64,000 bases of DNA, from contig JAKOXK010000096.1 of NCBI GenBank assembly GCA_029781035.1, positions 1 through 64,000 of the forward strand, given 5' to 3'. Positions within the stretch are counted from its first letter, which is position 1, and each line of letters starts with the position of its first letter. Shown piece by piece: positions 8,701 to 16,826 of the stretch. Source of the stretch: Armatimonadota bacterium (lineage in GTDB: Bacteria; Armatimonadota; Fimbriimonadia; Fimbriimonadales; Fimbriimonadaceae). The notes under the pieces were generated by a model that did not search any database, was not told where the DNA came from, and worked only from the letters and a program-made list of their open reading frames with translations. The position numbers were made by a program, and so were the translations under genes.

Positions 8701-9270
8701 ATGGATCGAGCCGAAGCCTACCGCCTCGTCTGTGAGCACACGCCCAGCGATTCCCTCAGAAGGCACATGCTGGCCGTCGAAGCCTGCCTGCGATGGTACG
8801 CCCAGGAACTCGGTGAAGACGTTGAGACGTGGGGACTGACGGGCCTCCTCCATGACTTCGACTACGAACAGCACCCTGACGAGCACCCTCTTTGGGGGAT
8901 GGCCCTTCTCGAAAGCCGAGGAGTCGATCCGACGATCGTCAAAGCTATTGCAAGCCACTACGCCGAGAAGACTGGCGTGACTCCCGAAACTGCTCTTGAA
9001 CGGCACCTGTTTGCTTGTGACGAGCTCACGGGCTTCATTGCGGCCGTCGCCTACGTCCGTCCCAGCAAGAGTATTCGCGACGTCGAGGTCAAAAGCGTGA
9101 CCAAGAAACTGAAAGAGGCGTCGTTCGCTGCCGCCGTCAGCCGTGACGACGTTCGCAAGGGCGCGGAAATGATCGGGGTGGACCTCAACGAACACATCGC
9201 CAACATGCTTGCGGCTATGAAAGACAGAGCGGCCGACTTGGGCCTTGAAGGCGTGCCTACGCCCGCATGA
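8701..9270 (+). CDS. HD-domain phosphohydrolase
   Basis: 189-residue cytoplasmic HD-superfamily protein. The metal-binding set is visible: H22 (LRRHMLAVEA), the paired H51-D52 (LLHDFDYEQHP), H86 (ASHYAEK) and D107 (CDELTGFI). The whole protein is essentially the HD domain plus a helical tail. Relatives hydrolyse nucleotides or other phosphate esters, but the substrate cannot be deduced here. Its last 14 bases overlap the end of the convergent hicB-like gene. Confidence 0.85.
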   Translation: MDRAEAYRLVCEHTPSDSLRRHMLAVEACLRWYAQELGEDVETWGLTGLLHDFDYEQHPDEHPLWGMALLESRGVDPTIVKAIASHYAEKTGVTPETALERHLFACDELTGFIAAVAYVRPSKSIRDVEVKSVTKKLKEASFAAAVSRDDVRKGAEMIGVDLNEHIANMLAAMKDRAADLGLEGVPTPA

Positions 9271-9490
9271 CGTGCCAGCAGTCTTGCTGCACGGGATCAC
9301 TGAGTTCGGCCGGGGCCTTGATCGGCATACCATCGGCAGTCAAGTTCCTGATCGTCCACTCGATCTGTTTCTGAGCTTGGGCCTCGACTTCCTCAAGGCT
9401 CTCGCCGACCAACAGGCAGCCCGGTAAGCCCACGATCCGCGCGAAGTAGACGCCGTCCTCAGCGTCATAGATGACTGTGTACTCGTTCAC
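9257..9490 (-). CDS. HicB-like antitoxin-family protein (solitary)
   Basis: 77-residue protein with the partial RNase H-like HicB fold: MNEYTVIYDAEDGVYFARI, VGLPGCLLVGESLEE, then a helix ending in EAQAQKQIEWTIRNL. The GTG start has a strong GGAGG eight bases upstream. HicB normally neutralises the RNase HicA encoded next to it, but no HicA-like ORF is present on either side. It lies 118 bases downstream of rpoN on the same strand. It also lacks a DNA-binding C-terminal domain, so a stand-alone role is likely. Confidence 0.8.
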   Translation of the reverse strand: MNEYTVIYDAEDGVYFARIVGLPGCLLVGESLEEVEAQAQKQIEWTIRNLTADGMPIKAPAELSDPVQQDCWHVMRA

Positions 9491-9608
9491 GAGCGTCCTC
9501 CGCTACCGAGTCACCCATGCCTGCAGCTCTGTGTGCCCGGCAGTTCTTCCAGTCAGTCTACAGCAGAATGAATGCGATGAGGACAGGAAAGTGCAGTACT
9601 GCGCATCG

Positions 9609-10985
9609 TCACGCTGATTTGCGCCGCCGACTGGAGAGGAGCCTCGTCCGGTCACGGTACTTGTTGACAGTCCTTCTCGCAACTTTGATCCCATGGTCTT
9701 GAAGAATCCGCGAAATGCTCTCGTCGCTGAGTGGGCTGTTCGGGTTCTCGGAGGCCAGTATCTCCTCGATCAGCTTCTGGACTCGAAGCGCCGGCTTGAA
9801 GAAGACGTCGAAAGGTACCACTTCACCGGTCGCTATTTGAACAAATTTCCCGTTCGTTGCGCGGCTGACCGTGCTTTCGTGGGCCCCGAGATCCTGGGCG
9901 ACCTGAGACCGGGTGAGCGCTTTGAGAAACCGGTATTCGCCCGTCGTGACGAAGCCGCTTTGGTGCTCGATCAGGTACCGACCGATCTCCAACATCAGCC
10001 TGCGGCGCTGCGACACAGCATCCAAAAACGTCTTGGCTCGATCAACGAACTCCGTGACGTGCCTACGCTCGTCTTTGTTTGACTTCTTGCAGTCTTTGTA
10101 CCGACGCTCGTATTCCTTCTCGATGCGAAAACTGAGTGGAGAGGGACCGCCGACCTCGATGATCCAGCCTTGTTCGTGCCGTTCGAGCACGAGGTCAGGG
10201 GTCGCTGGGGCCGACTTCTCTGCCGTGTGACGCGTGGAGACTCCGAAGCCCTCGCCTGGGAACGGATTCAGAGCCACGATGACCTCAAACGCTTCTTCGA
10301 CGAACTCGAAGGGAACGCGATAGCGGCGCCGAATGCTCTTGACGTCGCGCTGAACGAGGCACTCCCAGTCGTTCTTCAGGATGGCCCTTGCCATGCGTTC
10401 CTCGTCCGTTGAGGCGTCCCTGAGTTGGAGCAGGAGACATTCGCGCAGGTCTGACGCACCGACGCCGGCCGGATCGCACAGACGGAGTTGCTCGATGGTC
10501 TGTTCTGCTTCCTCAAGGCTGCAATGGCAGTCAAGCGCCGCCTCTTCTGGGGTACAGCAGAGGTATCCCCGCTCATTGACGCTCCCGACGATGTACTCGA
10601 CAAGCTTGTGGGGGATATCGGGCAGCCTTTGCACCATCTGTGCCCGCAGGTGGTCCCAAAGGGTGTCGGCGGAGGGCGCCAATTCCGTCCAGTCGACCTC
10701 GGCTCCGTCTCGAGGCAGAGACCGCCAGAGTTCATGGCACTCTCCGTTTGGCTGGAGTTCTCGCGGCGCCACCGCTCTGAGGATCTCCTCAGAAGAAGGC
10801 CCGGCCTCGCCCTCGTCAATGCGTTCCAAAGCCGGGTTCTCCGAGAGCTCAGTCTCGACGGCCTGCTCCAGTTCTGCCTGATTGAGTTCTAGTATTTGGC
10901 TCGTCAGGATCACTCTCGGATCGACCCGCAGTGTGGTTGAAGTCCGGAGCGTCTGTCGATAGCCTAGACTGCCATCCGCTGCCAA
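9609..10985 (-). CDS. rpoN: RNA polymerase sigma-54 factor RpoN
   Basis: Alternative sigma factor that recognises -24/-12 promoters and needs AAA+ activators to melt DNA. Of 458 residues, the N-terminal activator-response region (about 20-60: TLRVDPRVILTSQILELNQAELEQAV) is followed by an acidic linker, the core-binding region, the HTH region (FVTTGEYRFLKALTRSQVAQDLGAHESTVSRATNGKFV) and the RpoN box ARRTVNKYR (436-444). The start is TTG, preceded by GGAGG (about 8 bases). No bacterial enhancer-binding protein is encoded in this window. Confidence 0.97.
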   Translation of the reverse strand: MAADGSLGYRQTLRTSTTLRVDPRVILTSQILELNQAELEQAVETELSENPALERIDEGEAGPSSEEILRAVAPRELQPNGECHELWRSLPRDGAEVDWTELAPSADTLWDHLRAQMVQRLPDIPHKLVEYIVGSVNERGYLCCTPEEAALDCHCSLEEAEQTIEQLRLCDPAGVGASDLRECLLLQLRDASTDEERMARAILKNDWECLVQRDVKSIRRRYRVPFEFVEEAFEVIVALNPFPGEGFGVSTRHTAEKSAPATPDLVLERHEQGWIIEVGGPSPLSFRIEKEYERRYKDCKKSNKDERRHVTEFVDRAKTFLDAVSQRRRLMLEIGRYLIEHQSGFVTTGEYRFLKALTRSQVAQDLGAHESTVSRATNGKFVQIATGEVVPFDVFFKPALRVQKLIEEILASENPNSPLSDESISRILQDHGIKVARRTVNKYRDRTRLLSSRRRKSA

Positions 10986-11108
10986 CGTGTTTCCTCCATG
11001 AAAACGGCTTCCTGTAATGGATGATTGGGGTAGCGGAGGCGTCTGCCCAGACGGGCGAAATACGGGTTTGTCACAGTCACCTGCGGCAGGGGAAACTAAA
11101 CTGCAGGC

Positions 11109-11681
11109 ATGTTCACGGGCATTGTCGAGAAAACGGGACGAGTCCTGGAGGTGAGCCCCTTGAAACTTGTTGTGGAAGCGTCAGCCGACGCGAATGATCC
11201 TTGGTTCATCGGTGAGTCCGTCGCTGTAAACGGCTGCTGCTTGACCATCGTGGGGTCGGATCCCGGCTTGACCTTCGACCTCAGCATCGAGACATGGAAC
11301 CGCACCGCCTTCAACCGTCTCAGGCCTGGCACGATGGTGAACCTGGAACGAGCCATGAAGGCTGACGGTCGGTTTGGCGGGCATGTCGTCCAGGGCCATG
11401 TAGACGGCGTTGGCACCCTCGTATCGGTCTCGCCTCAAGAAGGATGTTGGTTGTTCCGTTTCCGTGTCCCCGATCCGCGATACATCATCAACAAAGGATC
11501 AGTCTGCATCGAGGGCGTCAGCTTGACGGCGGTCGAACCACAAGGAAACGAATTCGACGTCTGGGTTATTCCGCACACGTTCGACAACACCGACCTCGGC
11601 GTCCTACACGCGGGGGAATCGGTCAACGTTGAATACGATGTCATCGCTCGTTATGTCGAGCGTCTGATGTCTCCAGCCTAG
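11109..11681 (+). CDS. ribE: Riboflavin synthase, alpha subunit
   Basis: Dismutates two 6,7-dimethyl-8-ribityllumazine molecules to riboflavin. The 190-residue protein has the two repeated lumazine-binding barrels. The first opens with the family signature MFTGIVEKTG and carries SVAVNGCCLTIV. The second starts around 95 with GGHVVQGHVDGVG and has SVCIEGVSLTAV. Other rib genes are not adjacent. I saw no FMN riboswitch in the 123-base gap separating it from the divergent rpoN. It converges with glyS, with three bases between the stops. Confidence 0.96.
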   Translation: MFTGIVEKTGRVLEVSPLKLVVEASADANDPWFIGESVAVNGCCLTIVGSDPGLTFDLSIETWNRTAFNRLRPGTMVNLERAMKADGRFGGHVVQGHVDGVGTLVSVSPQEGCWLFRFRVPDPRYIINKGSVCIEGVSLTAVEPQGNEFDVWVIPHTFDNTDLGVLHAGESVNVEYDVIARYVERLMSPA

Positions 11682-11684
11682 AAG

Positions 11685-13748
11685 TCAGCCGTCGATCACG
11701 ATTTTGCTGAAGTCTCCTGCCAGACGAAAGATTCCGTCCACCCGGGACAGCATGTGAAGCCGCGCATTACGGACTTTCTCGTCGTCCACCATGACCATCG
11801 TCGAGTCGAAGAACTCGTCGATCGACACGCAGAGCGGCTTCAGGGACGCGATAAGTTCTGCCACTTGGCCCGCTTGGGCCGCCTGTGACGCGATCGGTCC
11901 TTGACGTTGCACGATCGTCCAAAGAGCGACGCCCTCTGAGGATTGAAGCGTCTCGGGCGAGACGTCGACCTGGTCGAACTCGATCCCCTTCTTGAGGGCG
12001 GCAGCAACAATGTTAGCGGGCCTTGTGGCCGTCTGGACGAACCCGCTGTCGGCAGCTGCCAGGGCCATAGCTTCTGACCGGAACCTCACCCCTTGCGGGT
12101 CTGTCAGGTCGTCACCACCCAAGCAGGCAGCGTCGATGATGTCGAATCTGGCCTCGACCAAGGACTCGTACCGGGATCGAAAGACTTCTCGAAGAGTCGC
12201 AACGGCTTTCTCCGCGTTCAGATCGACCCCTTGTCCCTTGTACAAATCCAGGGCCCGGTGAAACACGGACGAGTACGGGCCCAAGCGATTCGGCCATAGC
12301 CAAGAGGCCTCGATCAATAGGGTCACGGCCCGGCGGAGCCCGAACGGATCGCTCGAACCGCTCGGAGCAAACCCGATACCCATGAAACCAGCCAATTTGT
12401 CGAGTTGGTCCGCCATGACCAGCCGAACGGCCGTCCTGGCTCCAACACATTCGACTTTCTGGTTCCTGCCCAGGTCGTAGTGCGTGGCGATCGACCAACA
12501 AACGGGGTCAGCAAACCCATCGCGTCGCGCGTATTCGCCCCCGATCACGCCCTGCAACTCATCGAGTTCGGACACGAGGCCAGAGGAAAGATCGGCTTTC
12601 GCATAGAGCCCGGCTTGCTCGGCGTACTCGGACTCTTGCTCGTTTGCGCCCGACCAGACGGCAACCTCACAGGCCAGGGCAGCCAAGCGGTCGGCACGGT
12701 CTCGGACACTACCCAGCTTCTCTTGGAACTGCATCCCCGACGTTCGGGCGAGGAATTCCGAGAGCGAGTGCTTCCGATCCTCCTCGAAGAAGAACCGAGC
12801 GTCATTGAGCCGGGCATTGAGCACCCAGGAGTTACCCTCGCGCACAGCATCGACCTGGCCCCCGTTCCGAATGGAGACGAACTGGCTCGCTACTCGCCCT
12901 GAGGGGTCTCGGACGGGAAAGAAACGCTCGTGCTTGGCCATTACCGTGACAAGCACAGGGTCGGGCAACTCCAAAAAGCCGTCGTTGTACGATCCGACGA
13001 GTCCCTCGGGCCACTCTGTCAGATTCGCGTTCTCTTCGATGAGCTCGCGGGGGTGATCCGCGCTTCCTGTCAGCGAGGCGAGCGCCCGCTCGATCGAATC
13101 GACCCGCGATGCGAACGAGAGAGATACGTAGTGGTCACGCAGTCCCTTGTTCAGTGCCTCAAAGGTCTTGGCCTCAAACTCTGTTGGAGCGAGAAAACGG
13201 TGCCCCCGGCTCGTCGTTCCGGCTGTCACGCCGCCGATCGTCACCGGCACCAACGTGCCTCCGAAGACTGCGAGGATCCATCGAATCGGCCGAGCAAAGC
13301 GGAACGTGCCCGAACCCCAGCGCATGGTCTTGGGAAAGTGAACGTCAGATACGGCCGCGGGCAGAATATCGACAAGGAGATCCAGCGTCTTCTTTCCGGG
13401 AACGACGGAATGGGACCAGACGTAGTCGTCCTCCACAGTCACACGAGAAGGATCGATGCCTTGCGATCGGCAAAACCCTTCTAGAGCTTTTGAAGGTTGG
13501 CCCTCCGGGCCATAGGCTGCCGAAACCGAAGGGCCCCTTTGAACCTTTTCCTGATCGGGTTGGGTGTCTTCCAGTTCTTGAACCGAGACGACAAGCCTCC
13601 GGGGCGTGAACTCCGCCCTGCTCTGTCCAAATCCGACTCCAGCGTCCCGAAGCCGCTGCAATACACCCTCAAGCAATTGTTCGGCAGCGGCCTGGACTGA
13701 CCCGGCTGGTAGTTCTTCACATCCCAGTTCGAACAAAAGCTCCGGCAT
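11685..13748 (-). CDS. glyS: Glycyl-tRNA synthetase beta subunit
   Basis: Beta chain of the heterotetrameric bacterial glycyl-tRNA synthetase, which binds tRNA-Gly while the alpha chain activates glycine. The 687-residue length and the N-terminal MPELLFELGCEELPAG, followed by FPKTMRWG, FARPIRWILAVFGG and TSRGHRF, are hallmark segments. The C-terminal half includes the HD-like and anticodon-binding regions. The alpha-subunit gene glyQ, usually directly upstream, is not here; the neighbour is a divergent beta-barrel gene. The subunit must therefore be encoded elsewhere. Confidence 0.96.
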   Translation of the reverse strand: MPELLFELGCEELPAGSVQAAAEQLLEGVLQRLRDAGVGFGQSRAEFTPRRLVVSVQELEDTQPDQEKVQRGPSVSAAYGPEGQPSKALEGFCRSQGIDPSRVTVEDDYVWSHSVVPGKKTLDLLVDILPAAVSDVHFPKTMRWGSGTFRFARPIRWILAVFGGTLVPVTIGGVTAGTTSRGHRFLAPTEFEAKTFEALNKGLRDHYVSLSFASRVDSIERALASLTGSADHPRELIEENANLTEWPEGLVGSYNDGFLELPDPVLVTVMAKHERFFPVRDPSGRVASQFVSIRNGGQVDAVREGNSWVLNARLNDARFFFEEDRKHSLSEFLARTSGMQFQEKLGSVRDRADRLAALACEVAVWSGANEQESEYAEQAGLYAKADLSSGLVSELDELQGVIGGEYARRDGFADPVCWSIATHYDLGRNQKVECVGARTAVRLVMADQLDKLAGFMGIGFAPSGSSDPFGLRRAVTLLIEASWLWPNRLGPYSSVFHRALDLYKGQGVDLNAEKAVATLREVFRSRYESLVEARFDIIDAACLGGDDLTDPQGVRFRSEAMALAAADSGFVQTATRPANIVAAALKKGIEFDQVDVSPETLQSSEGVALWTIVQRQGPIASQAAQAGQVAELIASLKPLCVSIDEFFDSTMVMVDDEKVRNARLHMLSRVDGIFRLAGDFSKIVIDG

Positions 13749-13785
13749 GAAGACACAGTTTACCGTTCGGCTTTTGGGTAGGCGT

Positions 13786-13814
13786 TTGAATCAGGCCTCC
13801 CGTCCAAGTAGAAT
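13786..13814 (+). promoter_or_regulatory. Sigma-70-type promoter for the 13863 gene
   Basis: TTGAAT at 13786-13791 and TAGAAT at 13809-13814 are separated by exactly 17 bases, each matching the consensus in 4-5 of 6 positions. A strong GGAGGAG ribosome-binding site lies a few bases before ATG 13863. Confidence 0.6.
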
Positions 13815-13862
13815 AAGCGTGCTCAATCGGATTGGGCCCGTGAGCCTTCACGGAGGAGAAAC

Positions 13863-14366
13863 ATGAGGACACTGATCGCTCTGGCCGTTCTCGGTTCGGC
13901 CACGTTCGCTTCGGCCCAAATCGCCACGCCAACGAACCTGGCTTTGCGGCTCGGCTACGCCTATCCCCTCGACAACGCGACGCGAGATGTTGTGAAGAAC
14001 TTCATCGGGGTCGGCTTCGACTACTTCTTTGACAAGAGCCTCCTGCAAGGCGGCGAAACCTACTTGTCGGTTGACTGGCTTGGTAAGAGCGGGAACGGCG
14101 ACAAAGGAAACGCCTTTCCGATCTTCATCAACCAGAGGTGGTACAACCCCGGTTCGAACGAGGATCAAAACCGGTCCTACTTCTTCCTGGGCGCAGGTAT
14201 TGCCGTCGTAGACGTCACGTCTACGAAGACTGTTCTCGCGGGCCGCGCAGGCTTTGGCACTGAGTTCAGTGAGCACCTTTTTGGCGAGCTGAACCTCATC
14301 CTGAGCGACAACGCCAACGGCGCTCGCGCAACTTCCGCCGGCGTCTATATTGGTTATCGGTTCTAA
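13863..14366 (+). CDS. Small exported beta-barrel protein
   Basis: 167-residue hypothetical protein with a classical signal peptide (MRTLIALAVLGSATFASAQ, cleavage after SAQ or ASA). Amphipathic strands follow (LALRLGYAYPLD, IGVGFDYFFDKSLL, TYLSVDWLG, SYFFLGAGIAVVDV, GRAGFGTEF, LFGELNLIL), and it ends in GVYIGYRF with a terminal Phe, as in outer-membrane barrels. It could have about eight strands. It has its own promoter and a terminator, so is monocistronic. No specific family recognised. Confidence 0.75.
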   Translation: MRTLIALAVLGSATFASAQIATPTNLALRLGYAYPLDNATRDVVKNFIGVGFDYFFDKSLLQGGETYLSVDWLGKSGNGDKGNAFPIFINQRWYNPGSNEDQNRSYFFLGAGIAVVDVTSTKTVLAGRAGFGTEFSEHLFGELNLILSDNANGARATSAGVYIGYRF

Positions 14367-14386
14367 GGCCGGTCCAACGACTCGAA

Positions 14387-14417
14387 CAGGGTGGTAAGCC
14401 GATGGCTGACCACCCTG
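14387..14417. terminator. Bidirectional hairpin terminator
   Basis: CAGGGTGGT (14387-14395) pairs with ACCACCCTG (14409-14417) around a 13-base loop, between the convergent ends of the barrel gene and prcB. A short T-rich run follows on the plus strand. Confidence 0.65.
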
Positions 14418-14422
14418 ATTGT

Positions 14423-15157
14423 TTATGCAAGGACTTTCTGGACGGTGTCCTTCAGCTTCTTTTCGCTCAGCTCTTCAACCCCGCCCTTGGTCAGAACAAA
14501 GACTGAAGGCAAGATCTTCCTGAATCCACCGGTAGCTGAATCCATGTCGGCCGCGATGTCCAGCATCATCAATCCGTCCTGAAGCACTTCATCCAGGGAG
14601 CGCGTCGCCCAGGGCCCCTTCGAACGGATGAGATACTCGAACACGCCACGAATGCGCTCAGAGCCCGATCCGGCACATGCGTAGTCCGCACTTTGGAAAC
14701 GGGCACCGGCAGCGTCGAAGAAGTAAACGCCGAACCGGTCTGTTTTGTGGTCGTATGCGGCGGCAATCGGTAGGAACAAGCCCACGCCGTCGGCGACAGC
14801 GGGCAAGTTTCCTTGCAGTGCCTTTGAGATCTCCATGAGTTTGCCCTCGGAGGAGATCTCGACAAGGTTGAGCCTCTCGTAGTACTTGAACGCGTGCCGA
14901 AGGTAACGACTGATCTCCAGTGACCGGGCATAGGCGCCGCTGACGGCCACGACCGTCGCATCATCAAGCGGCAGGATCTTCTCGGCATGCTCGTACATGA
15001 TGAGGTTGCCCATGGTCGCGCGCCGGTCGGCGAGCAGTATCACGCCTTTGTCAAACCGAAGGGCAAGGACGGTCGTGCCATGGGTCTCCGACGGGGCGAC
15101 CGACGGTGCTTGGAAGCCAACGACCTCGGCGAACGTCTTGGCGCTGGGCGGTTTCAT
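14423..15157 (-). CDS. prcB: 20S proteasome beta subunit
   Basis: Catalytic N-terminal-threonine hydrolase subunit of the bacterial 20S proteasome. A propeptide of 27 residues ends in HG just before T28 (TTVLALRF), which becomes Thr1 after self-cleavage. Relative to that, D44 (LADRRAT) is the conserved Asp17 and K60 (EHAEKILPL) the conserved Lys33, so the active site is intact. The rest shows the alpha-beta-beta-alpha fold motifs, such as ACAGSGSERIRGVFEY. The ATG overlaps the UBact stop (ATGA), so the two are translationally coupled. No alpha subunit gene is in the window. Confidence 0.94.
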   Translation of the reverse strand: MKPPSAKTFAEVVGFQAPSVAPSETHGTTVLALRFDKGVILLADRRATMGNLIMYEHAEKILPLDDATVVAVSGAYARSLEISRYLRHAFKYYERLNLVEISSEGKLMEISKALQGNLPAVADGVGLFLPIAAAYDHKTDRFGVYFFDAAGARFQSADYACAGSGSERIRGVFEYLIRSKGPWATRSLDEVLQDGLMMLDIAADMDSATGGFRKILPSVFVLTKGGVEELSEKKLKDTVQKVLA

Positions 15158-15339
15158 TCTCCCGACCGCTGGCGGTACTTTTTCGCCTGATCCGGATCCA
15201 CCTTCTTCATCCGCCGCAACAACTCATTGGGAGCTTTGGGACGGCCAATATCGGGCTTTGATGGCCCGTCGTCGTCTGCGTGCTTTCGCTCGGGTTCTGA
15301 CCCTTCGCGACGGAGCACTCGGTCTGCGTTCATGATCAT
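15154..15339 (-). CDS. ubact: UBact, ubiquitin-like protein modifier (Pup analogue)
   Basis: 61-residue disordered, charged protein that is expected to be ligated through its C-terminal Glu to lysines of target proteins. The C-terminal stretch PNELLRRMKKVDPDQAKK followed by YRQRSGE is the UBact signature described in Nitrospirae, Armatimonadetes and related phyla. It ends in Glu, not Gln, so no deamidation would be needed before ligation. The start ATG at 15339 overlaps the dop stop (ATGA), and its own stop overlaps the prcB ATG. A longer frame to 15384 would run deep into dop and is less likely; ATG 15333 is also possible. Confidence 0.9.
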   Translation of the reverse strand: MIMNADRVLRREGSEPERKHADDDGPSKPDIGRPKAPNELLRRMKKVDPDQAKKYRQRSGE

Positions 15340-16823
15340 GATAGTTCCTCGATTTGGCGCAGGAAATCGTCGAGCGTGCGACAATCCTCCAACACTCTAG
15401 GATATACAACGTCCGGTGGCAGGACCAAGGTTTTTCGGTCCCCCTCGCGGTCGAACGTCAGGCAACCCCAACTGACTCCGACCAGCTGGCCAGCAAACTG
15501 CCTGACAGCGACCGACCTCGCGAAAGCCCGGGTCGATTCTCCCGGTGTCGATGCGCGAGAGGTCACGTCCTGCTCTGGCAGCCGCTCTTCGACCATCTCC
15601 AGCTCGCACAGAGCATCGAAGAGACTCTCTTCGGGGTCGAGGTCGTGATAGGCCAAGTCGTACGATTTGAGCGAGGGATCCCCCCAGTCAGCTGAACCGT
15701 CCGCGACAAACTGATCCAGCATGCGCAGCTTCGCCGCCCAATCGACTCTTGTGGCTAATGTTTCACCTCCTCGGTCAAGATCCTCAAAGAGATCGACCGA
15801 CTCGCGACCCCGATCGAGAGCTTCGCAGACTTCTTTGTCCGAGGAATCGAGATACCTGTCCGCCGCCTCAACGTACGACTCAACGATCTGCCGCGAGGTT
15901 GTCCAGTTGCCGTCTTCGAGTTCGATTCGCCCTGATCCGGTCAGGTCTCGGCTGACTGACGAGAAGGATCGGACCGCACTGGCGAGGCTCCACGCCGGCG
16001 CCCTCTCCTCTTCAGCGAGCCAAAGTGCGAGTTTGATCAAGGCGAACTTCCGCTCGTTGCACGAGCTAATCCGGTTCGAATCGCCGCAGATCACATGGAG
16101 CCTCATCCACTCGTTCGGATCGGCATGCGGTTCGTCGCGCGTGTTGAAGACGGGGCGACGGTACAGGGTGTCGACACTCGACGTCTCGGTGAAGAAGTCG
16201 GCCCTCTGGGAGATTTGAAAGTCACAATGGGTTCCGGCCTCGGCTCCGACCTTGCCGGCGCCACAGACGACCTGGCGAGCGACCAAGAGCGGCACGACCG
16301 CCCGGAAGACCCGTTCGTAGCCCAGCCGTCTCGGTACCAAATAGCTTTCGTGAGTACCGAAGCTTGCTCCGTGACCATCCGAGTTGTTCTTATAGACACA
16401 AACTCGCTTACCCGTCGCTGCCTGCAAAGCTCGTGCCGCGCGCAGCACGACCCGTTCTCCAACGGCGTCGTTCAGGGCCAGTTCCCGCAACGAGAGGCAC
16501 TCGGGGGTCGAGTATTCGGGGTGACCGTGGTCGTTGTAGAAGCGCGCCCCATTGGCCAGGACTCGATCTGAACGCACTTCATTGTCCGGGCCCCTCTTGC
16601 TGCCGACGTCGAACCGAGCGTCTTCGGGGTCGATTGTGAGCCGATCGACTTGAAAGCCCCGGAGATCGGCCCTTGGTGACTCAAACCGATAGTCCCAACC
16701 GACGAAGCGCCCGTCCGGGGTACCCCGGACGAGCGCCATCGAGTCGTCCACTTGATCCTCGGCCCCACGCCCTTCGACGAGCAGGCCATATTCGGTTTCC
16801 AGGCCGATCAGAACCGGCCACAT
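15336..16823 (-). CDS. dop: Dop/PafA-family depupylase/deamidase (Dop type)
   Basis: Member of the carboxylate-amine ligase-like family that attaches or removes Pup-type tags. The 495-residue protein opens with IGLETEYG (E9 and E11 are metal/nucleotide ligands). It continues with WDYRFESPRADLRGF, GARFYNDHGHPEYSTPE, YKNNSDGHGASFGTHESYL, QISQRADFF and NTRDEPHAD, in the order and wording of actinobacterial Dop more than PafA. Its role here is probably removing UBact from substrates, since UBact already ends in Glu. It starts three bases after the upstream lipoprotein gene and overlaps UBact by 4 bases. A PafA-like ligase activity cannot be excluded without alignment. Confidence 0.9.
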   Translation of the reverse strand: MWPVLIGLETEYGLLVEGRGAEDQVDDSMALVRGTPDGRFVGWDYRFESPRADLRGFQVDRLTIDPEDARFDVGSKRGPDNEVRSDRVLANGARFYNDHGHPEYSTPECLSLRELALNDAVGERVVLRAARALQAATGKRVCVYKNNSDGHGASFGTHESYLVPRRLGYERVFRAVVPLLVARQVVCGAGKVGAEAGTHCDFQISQRADFFTETSSVDTLYRRPVFNTRDEPHADPNEWMRLHVICGDSNRISSCNERKFALIKLALWLAEEERAPAWSLASAVRSFSSVSRDLTGSGRIELEDGNWTTSRQIVESYVEAADRYLDSSDKEVCEALDRGRESVDLFEDLDRGGETLATRVDWAAKLRMLDQFVADGSADWGDPSLKSYDLAYHDLDPEESLFDALCELEMVEERLPEQDVTSRASTPGESTRAFARSVAVRQFAGQLVGVSWGCLTFDREGDRKTLVLPPDVVYPRVLEDCRTLDDFLRQIEELS

Positions 16824-16826
16824 GCC

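Noticed and set aside
16065-16085. GGTTCGAATC resembling a tRNA T-arm
   Set aside because: It lies inside dop, no acceptor or anticodon arm is found at the right distance, and the protein reading frame is intact.
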